From assembly GCA_964372415.1 (NCBI GenBank), contig CAYJQH010000002.1, forward strand, positions 45,388 to 109,387: a DNA stretch of 64,000 nt. Direction: 5' to 3'. The DNA comes from JAGORL01 sp964372415. Its GTDB lineage: Bacteria > Patescibacteriota > Patescibacteriia > UBA9934. The stretch's first letter is position 1, and each line of letters starts with the position of its first letter. The notes beneath the pieces are model-generated. The model was not told the DNA's origin. It made no database searches and saw nothing but the letters and a program-made list of their open reading frames with translations. Of this stretch, positions 52,931 through 60,368 are shown piece after piece. The position numbers and the translations under genes were made by a program.

Positions 52931-52984
52931 TAGATAAAATGTGATGCGGGGCTCCGTGAAAGCTTACGCTTCCAGGAGCCCCGC
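52931..52984 (-). terminator. Terminator of the 53022-53951 unit
   Basis: On the minus strand GCGGGGCTCC and GGAGCCCCGC around an 18-19-nt region that itself pairs (GAAGC/GCTTTC), then ATCACATTTTAT. Confidence 0.8.
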
Positions 52985-53021
52985 GCGAACGTCAGTCGGG
53001 GTCAGGAATGAGCAGTGACGC

Positions 53022-53951
53022 CTATTGCGCCGGCTCGACGTGAGCCGCTCTCTCCTTCTCCTTGTAGTTTCCGGTGAAGAACACCGTCGCCGTGAGGCAC
53101 GGCGAGGCCTCGACCCACAGACCGGTCGAAGCCGTGGTGGCGGTCTCGAGCCGGCCGATGATGAACGGCAGGTCGAGTCCGACCTTGACGGTCTGGTTCG
53201 CGAAGAGCGTTCCGACGTGGGGGCCGAGGGCCAAGCCGCCGGTTCGGGCGAGCGGTCCGGGTTCGGGATCCCAACCACCCTCGATGAAGTGCTCCTCGAA
53301 CCCGAACAGGCCACCGAGTTCGACGCCCACTCCCTTGGTCTCGGCCACGAGGGCGCCGACGGACAGGTAGGCCTTGAAGCCCACCGAATCCTGGGCCTCG
53401 ACGAGCCCGACTCCGGAGAGTCCGCCGTACACCCGGCCGGCGCTCCGCCCGCCGATCCTGATCTCGGCTCCGAGACCGGCGAAGGCCAGGTAGCCCGGAG
53501 AGGCGACGACCCGCCCGTTCGCGTTGTCGGTCATGACCCGCTCGCGCAGGCTCATGCCGTAGGCGCTCGCGAGCCCAATCTGCGGGACACTCGCCGTGAG
53601 ATGCTCGATGACGTCTCGTTGCCCCTCTTGGAGCGCCTTGATGTCGCGCTCGAGGTTCGAGACGGCGTCCCTCTGCTCCTCGTCCGCAGCTTCGCCGCTC
53701 GCGAGCCGCCCCTTGATCATGTTGATCTCGTTTTGGAACGACTCGATCTTCTTGTTCATCTCGGGGCCGATCGCCCCGTCCGCCTCGCGCTTCTCGATCT
53801 TCTCGATCTCGGAGCGGAGCCGAGCGATCTGGGCCTGGATGCCAGCCAACTCGTTCGTTGCCCTGTCCATGTCGAGCGGGACCTCTTCGGCCCCGACCGG
53901 GACGGGCTCGTCTGCGTAGGCCGGGTTCACCAGGATCAACACCGTCATCAT
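53022..53951 (-). CDS. Exported coiled-coil and beta-rich (barrel-like) protein
   Basis: 309 aa. Short signal peptide ending PAYA before DEPVP. Residues about 30-115 form a coiled coil (LAGIQAQIARLRSEIEKIEK; KIESFQNEINMIKGRLASGE). From about 120 to the end the protein has alternating Gly/hydrophobic strands (PGYLAFAGLGAEIRIGGRSA; VYGGLSGVGLVEAQDSVGFK; AYLSVGALVAETKGVGVELG; LWVEASPCLTATVFFTGNYK), resembling an outer-membrane beta-barrel. That would be surprising in a monoderm candidate-phylum cell and suggests a Gram-negative donor. Shine-Dalgarno AGGAGG 5 nt before the first ATG, preceded by hairpin GCCGC-TTA-GCGGC. Confidence 0.78.
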   Translation of the reverse strand: MMTVLILVNPAYADEPVPVGAEEVPLDMDRATNELAGIQAQIARLRSEIEKIEKREADGAIGPEMNKKIESFQNEINMIKGRLASGEAADEEQRDAVSNLERDIKALQEGQRDVIEHLTASVPQIGLASAYGMSLRERVMTDNANGRVVASPGYLAFAGLGAEIRIGGRSAGRVYGGLSGVGLVEAQDSVGFKAYLSVGALVAETKGVGVELGGLFGFEEHFIEGGWDPEPGPLARTGGLALGPHVGTLFANQTVKVGLDLPFIIGRLETATTASTGLWVEASPCLTATVFFTGNYKEKERAAHVEPAQ

Positions 53952-54230
53952 CTGATCCTCCTAGCCGCTAAGCGGCCGGATGTTGGCGATTAGTTGGAGC
54001 GATCAATGTCGCCCAAATGTTTGTAACCTGAGATCCCTAGCTTTAGCTCAGAATGAAAAGACCAAATCCTCCGAAAGAGTTGATTCCTGCGAATCGGGAC
54101 TCCCAGGGCTTGGTCTCACGCCGCCGTTGGAGGAGGTCGGCGGCAGATGCCAAGCCCGGGGAGCCTCGTTTCCACCTTAGCCTGAAAAACGCAGCTAAGG
54201 AAGGCCGAAACCACCAAGTGAAGGACAGTA
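53952..54230 (-). ncRNA. Large multi-helix leader RNA or sRNA upstream of 53022-53951
   Basis: On the minus strand a TTGACA promoter starts RNA near 54225. It can form GTTTC[CCTTAGC...GCTAAGG]GAAAC, then a long nested helix GGCTCCCC / GGGAGTCC, GGGCTTGG / CCAAGCCC and GCCGCCG / CGGCGGC, then GATTC-GCAG-GAATC, then a weak hairpin followed by GGTCTTTTC (possible attenuator). It fits no riboswitch class I can recall. It may be the gene's leader, a separate RNA, or both. Confidence 0.5.
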
Positions 54231-54231
54231 G

Positions 54232-54260
54232 AGGCTAACAAAAATAAGGCTAATTGTCAA
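54232..54260 (-). promoter_or_regulatory. Promoter of the 53022-53951 unit
   Basis: On the minus strand a consensus TTGACA (54255-54260), 17-nt spacer and TAGCCT (54232-54237). Confidence 0.65.
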
Positions 54261-54330
54261 CCTATTCTTCAGTTTTCCCCAAAAGAAAACAAAAAAACAA
54301 GGGCTTATTGCCTATTTTGTGTATAACTTT

Positions 54331-54459
54331 CGTTGACGACTTTTATTGAGCTTCGTAAAGTCCGGCCCACAAGAAGCCTCTGTGGGGATCTGATGGAACG
54401 GTCGTGACGTCTCCTCCTCGTCGCGATTCGCCACTATCAGGTCTTCACCGAGGTTTTTT
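54331..54459 (+). ncRNA. Candidate structured RNA with terminator
   Basis: CGTTGACGAC near 54331 can pair with GTCGTGACG near 54400. Inside are GACTTT...AAAGTC and CCCACA-AGAAGCCTC-TGTGGG. A final CCTCG...CGAGG helix is followed by TTTTTT. TATAAC (54322-54327) just upstream is a possible -10, without a clear -35. No coding frame. The class is not recognised. Confidence 0.4.
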
Positions 54460-54827
54460 GTTATGAACGTTGCCATTTGTCTCACCCACCCTGAGCGCCA
54501 GCAGGGTGGTCAAAGTAGTTGAACAGGCGACCACTCTCTCATCCACCCTGAGGAGTCCGAAGGGCGACGAAGGGTAGGTAGTGGAGACGTAGGATGTTGA
54601 GTTAAATAAATGAAATAACAATCATAGTTCGCCAGCAACTAGTTTAACTAAATCCTCGAACAAATCCCTCCACGTAGGATTCAACGAAAAAATTAAATTC
54701 GCCTATATAATATGTGATTACTTGGACTAGCTACAATGTAGATTCCGCAAACTCCGTCGTTCATACCAAACCTACCCCTCGACTCCCCCGACGTAACGTC
54801 GTGGTCGCTCAGGGTGGATAGATGTAA
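54460..54827. repeat. Non-coding stretch with CCACCCTGAGC-family repeats
   Basis: 54482-54580 contains CCCACCCTGAGCGCCAGCAG and a second copy CATCCACCCTGAGGAGTCCG; 54750-54822 contains ACCCCTCGACTCCCCCGACG and CGTCGTGGTCGCTCAGGGTG. Between them is AT-rich DNA (TATATAATATG near 54706). No gene is visible. Confidence 0.6.
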
Positions 54828-55937
54828 TTAATACAATAAATCAGCCAAGTTTGCGAAGGTAACACTAAACTCTTGATCTACTCCGGCGCGATTAATAGTA
54901 AAGCGTGCCGTTTGGTCAGGTTCATATAAAGACAGCAGTTCGGAAAGCTGGGTGGATGAGGTGAGTGGTTCGCCGTTAATGGCAGTCACAATGTCACCGG
55001 GCCTAAGACCGGCCAAGCTAGCTGGCGTGCCACTCGGAACTGAAGTAAGTAGCGCGCCATTAAACAATCCTTGGCGAAGTTCTGAACTGATATTTAAGGT
55101 TAAACTCAAATCGGCTGTATAAGCCCCAAAGGCTGCGTAGGTTGGCGAGCCAGCGCGAATGACATCATCCACGAATTCTCGCCCATGGGCCAAGGGAATC
55201 GCTTGATGCTCAGGTAAAGCAAAACCGATAAGATCACCGTTAGGAGCAAAGAGCAAACCCTTCCCTGCTTCACTACCCAAGGTGAAAACCGTTTGATAAT
55301 TCTCAGCTTTAGTCGGTGCCTCAGATATAACGCTATCCGGCTCAATGACACTCGTTGGGGTAATTGTCCCGTGAGGGCCACCAACATATACCTGTTCACC
55401 CGCTTTAATATTGGTTGACGTAACAAAGCCCACCGGAGACAAACCTGAAGCTTGGGTAAGTTTAACCAAGACGTAGTTGGTGAGCGGGTCGCCGACTATT
55501 CGTTCTATGGTGTGGGGCACCCCTCGGTGCCAAGCCAGGGCATCTTTTGCGATATTCCGGAAGCTCGCGAGTTCGTCTTTGGTGGTCAAGGTCCAACCAT
55601 CTGCACTAACTACTACACCTACCCCTGAAACGGCATTAATCGATACCCAGTCTGTCGACCGTTCACTAGGCGGCACATCAGGCGTAAACTGCACGAGCGA
55701 TCGCTCCAGGGAACCTATAACCCGTTCCCTGGCCTCGTCATCACCCAAAGAAAAAATACCGGAAGTTTTTGGTTCAAGTTCGGTGAAATCACCTAATTCA
55801 AAAAGTGTCGCCGCATAACGTGTGAGTTCGCGAGAAATTAATATAGAAGACACCACTCCTGACCCAGCACCGGCCACGGTGGCCAATAAAAGCACGATTA
55901 CTAGTATTCGAGTGTTAGTAGAAAATAACTTTGTCAT
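54828..55937 (-). CDS. HtrA-like protein with degenerate catalytic site plus PDZ
   Basis: 369 aa from ATG 55937. N-terminal membrane anchor (RILVIVLLLATVAGAGSGVV), a trypsin-like fold and a C-terminal PDZ domain (LLTSVPSGTPASLAGLRPGD then IVTAINGEPLTSSTQLSELL). The fold follows DegP landmarks, but the catalytic residues appear missing: the His loop reads VVSADGWTLTTKDEL, the Asp segment DPLTNYVLVKL, and the Ser loop TLGSEAGKGLLFAPNGDL in place of GNSGGP. It is therefore probably a non-catalytic substrate-binding or chaperone protein. It starts 1 nt after the stop of the eight-helix membrane-protein gene. Confidence 0.82.
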   Translation of the reverse strand: MTKLFSTNTRILVIVLLLATVAGAGSGVVSSILISRELTRYAATLFELGDFTELEPKTSGIFSLGDDEARERVIGSLERSLVQFTPDVPPSERSTDWVSINAVSGVGVVVSADGWTLTTKDELASFRNIAKDALAWHRGVPHTIERIVGDPLTNYVLVKLTQASGLSPVGFVTSTNIKAGEQVYVGGPHGTITPTSVIEPDSVISEAPTKAENYQTVFTLGSEAGKGLLFAPNGDLIGFALPEHQAIPLAHGREFVDDVIRAGSPTYAAFGAYTADLSLTLNISSELRQGLFNGALLTSVPSGTPASLAGLRPGDIVTAINGEPLTSSTQLSELLSLYEPDQTARFTINRAGVDQEFSVTFANLADLLY

Positions 55938-55938
55938 A

Positions 55939-56715
55939 TTAAAACCAACGGGCCGTGCCAAAAATTAGGGCTAAAAGAATGCCACCAATGAGCAAGTAGC
56001 GCTCCAAAACTCCCCGACCGAGATCTTCAAGCACATGAGCCCTGGCTACACCTAAGTATAAATACCAGAGTACGGCAAAGACGGCTGCGTTGGTCACAAA
56101 ACTAGTGGGCAGTAAAGCGAGAGCCAGATACGCCTCAGTCATGATTAGCGAGCCGGTTACAGCGAACAAAAGACCGGTTTCAAAACCAATTTTACTGACC
56201 CAAAAAACTGCCGAGGTGGCGCCAAGGACAATGAAAAAGATAACGATTGCCGGAATCCAAAACGGGAGTTCAAGAAACATCTGGCCCATGTAGGCGCTAC
56301 CCGTAAAGAAGAACGCGCTTAGCACATAAGAAACTAGTGAAAGAAATTCTAATGCGTAGGCCTGATAGGCGCTTGGTAAATGATAGAAAGCGAATAAATT
56401 TTCAGCGTAAAGCGTTAATAGAAGCGACACAGCAACGGCCAATATCCACAAACCGGTAGCTGATTCTAAGAGCACAAAAAACATAAGCGACGAGACAAGT
56501 AGAAAACATGGCGTGCCAAGAAAAATCCAAAATGCCGGGCGTTTGAACTCCCAGAGCAACAGACGGCCAAAAAATAAAGGAATTGCTAAAAAGGCCAAGA
56601 CAGCCGGCAACCACCAGCTGTAGGGGTTCAAAATGAGCATGACAAAAGCCGACCCCGAGAGGAGCAAAATAACTAACGGCGTGAGTCGGTGAAGTAAAAT
56701 CACAACGGCAACCAA
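55939..56715 (-). CDS. Polytopic membrane protein, unknown
   Basis: 258 aa with about eight hydrophobic segments and almost no soluble loops; ends LIGGILLALIFGTARWF. No recognised motif. Overlaps the preceding 125-aa gene by 16 nt and precedes the HtrA-like gene by 1 nt, forming a four-gene envelope operon with the AI-2E-type transporter. Confidence 0.7.
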   Translation of the reverse strand: MVAVVILLHRLTPLVILLLSGSAFVMLILNPYSWWLPAVLAFLAIPLFFGRLLLWEFKRPAFWIFLGTPCFLLVSSLMFFVLLESATGLWILAVAVSLLLTLYAENLFAFYHLPSAYQAYALEFLSLVSYVLSAFFFTGSAYMGQMFLELPFWIPAIVIFFIVLGATSAVFWVSKIGFETGLLFAVTGSLIMTEAYLALALLPTSFVTNAAVFAVLWYLYLGVARAHVLEDLGRGVLERYLLIGGILLALIFGTARWF

Positions 56716-57077
56716 GGATATTGGGCTTTGAGCGCAGTAAAACGCGCCTCTGCCTCATCAACCCGATCGGCTAGAAGTTTCTGGAATGCGATGACTAATT
56801 CGTAATGCAAGCTAAGCATGGAACCTGGCACACGAAACACAATCAACGCGTCATAAGTTGTTTGGGCATCACCAGTAACTTGATACTCGGAAAGTAGAGA
56901 GCTAAGAGCCGACTCATAGCTTTCTTCGGTAATGCGACTTGAGGAAGCCGTTACTTGGCGCACGTCAAGATTTCGTTCAAGCAAGTTTCTACCCTGAGGA
57001 CTAAGAGCGGCAATAAAAATTAGGCCAAGGAGCACCGAGAAACCAACAAGTATAGCCGGAAACCAATGGCGGTCCAT
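56700..57077 (-). CDS. Small membrane-anchored protein, unknown
   Basis: 125 aa from ATG 57077. One N-terminal helix (WFPAILVGFSVLLGLIFIAA), then a helical extracellular part (SSSRITEESYESALSSLLSE; LSLHYELVIAFQKLLADRVD). No domain recognised. Starts 22 nt after the transporter stop; the longer upstream frame would overlap the transporter gene and is not supported. Confidence 0.65.
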   Translation of the reverse strand: MDRHWFPAILVGFSVLLGLIFIAALSPQGRNLLERNLDVRQVTASSSRITEESYESALSSLLSEYQVTGDAQTTYDALIVFRVPGSMLSLHYELVIAFQKLLADRVDEAEARFTALKAQYPWLPL

Positions 57078-57099
57078 ATAGAAATTTGTAAGAAAAAAA

Positions 57100-58149
57100 T
57101 TAAAGGGGTTTTTCAGCTGAACGAGCAAAGATCTCTTCGAGGAAGACCGAAACCGCGAGCGCCAAGGGAATAGCCAAGATGGCGCCGACAATACCTCCGA
57201 TTCGCCAACCGATCAAGACGGCTAGCAAACTAACAATCGGGTTTACCCCGGCAGCGCGCTGCATGATTTTGGGCACCAGAATGTTGCCCTCGATTGATTG
57301 TACAAGAACGTAAGCGATAGCCGTTATTACAGCATGTAATGGCGAAACGGCTAGAGCCAAAATAATTGACGGTACGCTCGCAAGAATCGGACCTAAGAAA
57401 GGAATGACCTCAAAAACTCCAGCCATGAGCGCCAAAACTAAGGCGTAAGGGATTTTTAAGATGAGCAGGGCGACGTATGTCATAAGAAACACACAGCCCA
57501 TAAGCATTAGCTCAGCGCGCAACCAAGAACCCAGGCGATCGCGAAGTTTACCGGAGACTTGCATCACAAACGGCTGGTACTCGGCGGGTGCTGCAAAACT
57601 AATAGCTCTAACGAGCGCGGTTTTTTCGGCGATCATGAAAAAGGCCAAAATAAGCACCACCAAAACGGCGGTTATGCCACCTATAGCCGTTGACCCCAAG
57701 TTAACAATCTGCGGCACTGCTTGAGAGACTCCGGATTCCTGTGCAGTAGCAACAATGTTTGCCAAATTGCTAGTGAACGAAGTGCTAGCGTCAAGATTAA
57801 AGGAAATGTCGGTGCCAGTAAGGCCTTGAAGAAGAGGCTCAAAGTAAATTATAAAGTTTCCGAACTCTCGCGCCGTTGGTTCCCACAGCAACAAAATGAC
57901 TCCGGTCAAAAAAGACAAGCCAATAATGTAAACAATAATCGCTGCGAGTCCTCGGGGAATTTTCCAACGCTCAAAAAAATCAGCGAAAGGATCAATGAGA
58001 GCGGCCAAAAAAAGCGCGGCAAAGAAAATAACAACAACATCCCGGATAAGATAAAGGAAGGCTAAAACAAGAAAAATAGCGATACCTCGAAATATCGTCC
58101 CGGACGAAATGGCAACAACTCGACCTGATTCTTCCCGGCTGTCCACCAT
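57100..58149 (-). CDS. AI-2E/PerM-family membrane protein
   Basis: 349 aa with about eight helices. The family pattern is visible in FFAALFLAALIDPFADFFER, then KIPRGLAAIIVYI near the N-terminus and the C-terminal GVFEVIPFLGPILASVPSII, ITAIAYVLVQSIEGNILVPK and GAILAIPLALAVSVFLEE. Members include TqsA and Na+/H+ antiporter-like proteins; substrate here unknown. AATACT lies 6 nt before the ATG, so the transcript looks leaderless. Divergent from smpB. Confidence 0.87.
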   Translation of the reverse strand: MVDSREESGRVVAISSGTIFRGIAIFLVLAFLYLIRDVVVIFFAALFLAALIDPFADFFERWKIPRGLAAIIVYIIGLSFLTGVILLLWEPTAREFGNFIIYFEPLLQGLTGTDISFNLDASTSFTSNLANIVATAQESGVSQAVPQIVNLGSTAIGGITAVLVVLILAFFMIAEKTALVRAISFAAPAEYQPFVMQVSGKLRDRLGSWLRAELMLMGCVFLMTYVALLILKIPYALVLALMAGVFEVIPFLGPILASVPSIILALAVSPLHAVITAIAYVLVQSIEGNILVPKIMQRAAGVNPIVSLLAVLIGWRIGGIVGAILAIPLALAVSVFLEEIFARSAEKPL

Positions 58150-58176
58150 AGTGCTAGTATTCTAACAAATTATTAC

Positions 58177-58620
58177 ATGTCCACACTTGCCACCAACAAA
58201 AAAGCTTATCATGACTTCGAACTTATTGAGGAATTCGAAGGTGGTTTAAAATTAATCGGTCCTGAAGTGAAATCGATCAAAGCAGGAAATGTTAGCTTAC
58301 AAGGCGCTTTTTTAACCTTTCAACGTGGCGAGCTCTTTTTAAAAAATGCTCATGTTGGGCCGTACCAGCCAGCCGGAGCCAATAATCCCGACGATCCGAG
58401 ACGTGACAGAAAGGTACTAGTTAGAAAGAGAGAACTGAATAAACTACGTGCTAAATATCAGGAAGAACGGTTGACAATTGTCCCAATTTCCCTCTATACT
58501 GCCCACGGTTTAGTAAAGCTCGGCTTTGCTCTAGCTCGCGGAAAAAAGAAACACGAAAAACGAGAAACCATCAAAAAACGAGAGGTGGAGCGCGAACTCC
58601 GCGCCCGTCTCAAAGCATAG
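58177..58620 (+). CDS. smpB: SsrA-binding protein SmpB
   Basis: 147 aa. NKKAYHDFELIEEFEGGLKL then IGPEVKSIKAGNVSLQGAFL, LFLKNAHVGPYQPAG, RDRKVLVRKRELNKL and the basic tail GLVKLGFALARGKKKHEKRE then TIKKREVERELRARLKA are the SmpB landmarks. Binds tmRNA and brings it to stalled ribosomes. The G of its TAG stop codon is the first base of tmRNA, so the two parts of the trans-translation system are physically fused. Confidence 0.97.
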   Translation: MSTLATNKKAYHDFELIEEFEGGLKLIGPEVKSIKAGNVSLQGAFLTFQRGELFLKNAHVGPYQPAGANNPDDPRRDRKVLVRKRELNKLRAKYQEERLTIVPISLYTAHGLVKLGFALARGKKKHEKRETIKKREVERELRARLKA

Positions 58621-59008
58621 GGCTCGTCGGGTTTCGACGGCAACACAATTGATACACGAACACGTCGCAGGGGCACCGTCCTGCGTTATCAAATGGTGCT
58701 ATCCAATACACGCCAACGTATTCGAAAAGGTTAAGGCTGCGTTCCGCATGCCTGCCTTCTCTCCGGTTCTCGCTTAATAGCGACTAACCCGCTCGCTCTA
58801 CGATGTCTCTTAGTAGAGGCCGAGTGTCATATTAAGAGGCTTGATGACAGCGCACCGTCCACTGTCATGACCTCTGGCGACGGAAACGCTATAGAAAGTT
58901 TTGGTCACGCTTTCATTTTTATGGCGTAACTAAGCGTGAATGAACGTGGAAAAATTCGTTATTGAAAGGTTGTTCCGCACAGGAGTTCAACTCTCCTCGA
59001 GTCCACCA
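58620..59008 (+). ncRNA. ssrA: tmRNA (SsrA)
   Basis: 5' GGGCTCGTCGGGTTTCGACGG and 3' TTCAACTCTCCTCGAGTCC then ACCA form the tRNA-like domain: GGGCTCG pairs with CGAGTCC (one G-U), T-loop GTTCAAC, encoded CCA. A frame GCC AAC GTA TTC ... GTT CTC GCT followed by TAA TAG gives a predicted tag of 21 residues beginning ANVFEKVKAA and ending FSPVLA, a hydrophobic end suited to proteolysis. Several hairpins follow the tag as expected for pseudoknots. About 389 nt. Confidence 0.94.
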
Positions 59009-59011
59009 GAA

Positions 59012-59103
59012 AAAACCACTTTATTCGGTCGATTTTGGCCTCGCGGGGCCCCGAAAACTTCTCACCCCCGCTCAACCAAACTCGCCACGAATAAAGTGGT
59101 TTT
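59012..59103. terminator. Long inverted repeat after tmRNA
   Basis: AAAACCACTTTATTCG (59012-59027) and its exact complement (59088-59103) form a 16-bp stem with a 60-nt loop containing GGCCTCGCGGGGCC. The T-run allows termination of tmRNA and of the convergent gene. Confidence 0.75.
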
Positions 59104-59121
59104 CTGATTTATTGTAAATAT

Positions 59122-60297
59122 TTAAAAAATTCCAAGAAAGCGGCGGTTGATGCGTTTACCGTTTAAGTAAACTTTCATGCGACGTTTGCGTAAGGCCTCA
59201 AAAAACGATCGCGGCGGGACAACTGCTTCCGGAGCAAAACTTCCCCGCGCGTCAATCTCCTTGCGAAGAATCATTTGAGCGATTATTGAAGCCGGTAGAC
59301 CGGTGTCAATATTACAACCAGCCTCTTCCCAGCCACGGAGTGTTGGCACTAGGCATTCCATGGTAATTGTTTTTGGTTGTCCGTTCTTTTTTCCGACGAT
59401 GGTGACCCAAAGATTTTCACGCTCGATGTAACCCACGGGCTTGGGGTACATTTCCTGCATGAACCGCGAAATTTGATCGAGTGGAATTTCTCCCTCACCT
59501 GGAATTCGTACAACTTTTTTTGCAAAATCAGTGTTCTTGATTGTTTGCCGAATAACCTCAAACGAATGATCCGGAAAACCGGCGTAGAACAAAATGTCGT
59601 TAACTCCTTGTTTTTTAAAATATTCAAAAAAACTATAAGTTTCTGGGTGACGAACTAAAAAACATTTTTGCTTACCGACGATTCTAAATTTACGCATTTG
59701 AACGGTGCTCATTGGTTCCTTGTTAGTCCATTTTCCGTTTTTGATGACTGGTGCCGGTTCAGTGAATTCCTCAATAACACTCTGCATGGAAAAAGGGACA
59801 ACGAAAACTTTTTTGTTTGAAGTCCAAGCAAAACCAGCTTCAATCTTTTGAATGGTGTCGAAAAATTGAGCGGCATGCCGAAGGGCAACGTTATTAATTC
59901 CCGGCGTTGAACCACAACCGGTGATGGCGGTGAGTTTTGTTCGCTCAAAATCCCCATGCATGCCCAATTGATCCTTGGTCATTGGTATATCGGAACCCAA
60001 ATCAATGACATGCGTCTTAGCTTCAAGAGCCGCCGCGTAAACATTCAGGTTCCAATCCCCTTCAGCACAGTTAATCACCACCTGGGGGCGAACTTGTTTT
60101 ATTTTACGAATTACACTCGATACGTTCTGCAGGTCTAGGATGGCAGTATTTAATCTCGGAAATCGTTGTTTGAGAGCTAACAAGCCCGGGCGCCGACGAG
60201 CGGAGCCAAAAACACGGTAACCGCGTTCCATGAGATCGCGGGTAACAATCTGCCCTTGCATGCCGGAAGCACCAAGAATTAAAAAATCATGTTTCAT
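59122..60297 (-). CDS. Saccharopine dehydrogenase-like oxidoreductase
   Basis: 391 aa from ATG 60297. Rossmann start FLILGASGMQGQIVTRDLME, VVINCAEGDWNLNVYAAALE, HVIDLGSD and TAITGCGSTPGINNVALRHA place it in the saccharopine dehydrogenase / carboxynorspermidine synthase group; MECLVPTLRGWEEAGCNIDT then GLPASIIAQMIL is the conserved C-terminal part. Substrate unknown in this lineage. TATGAT lies 7 nt before the ATG, favouring this start and a leaderless mRNA. Divergent from infC. Confidence 0.85.
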   Translation of the reverse strand: MKHDFLILGASGMQGQIVTRDLMERGYRVFGSARRRPGLLALKQRFPRLNTAILDLQNVSSVIRKIKQVRPQVVINCAEGDWNLNVYAAALEAKTHVIDLGSDIPMTKDQLGMHGDFERTKLTAITGCGSTPGINNVALRHAAQFFDTIQKIEAGFAWTSNKKVFVVPFSMQSVIEEFTEPAPVIKNGKWTNKEPMSTVQMRKFRIVGKQKCFLVRHPETYSFFEYFKKQGVNDILFYAGFPDHSFEVIRQTIKNTDFAKKVVRIPGEGEIPLDQISRFMQEMYPKPVGYIERENLWVTIVGKKNGQPKTITMECLVPTLRGWEEAGCNIDTGLPASIIAQMILRKEIDARGSFAPEAVVPPRSFFEALRKRRMKVYLNGKRINRRFLGIF

Positions 60298-60368
60298 GTC
60301 TAAGATCATATCACGCTTGATAAGCTTTGATATTTCCCGTATACTGCGCCCAGATTAACTAATTCATC

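Noticed and set aside
53952..54230. Assignment to RNase P RNA, 6S RNA, SRP RNA or a cobalamin riboswitch
   Set aside because: None of the diagnostic conserved blocks of those classes could be found on either strand.
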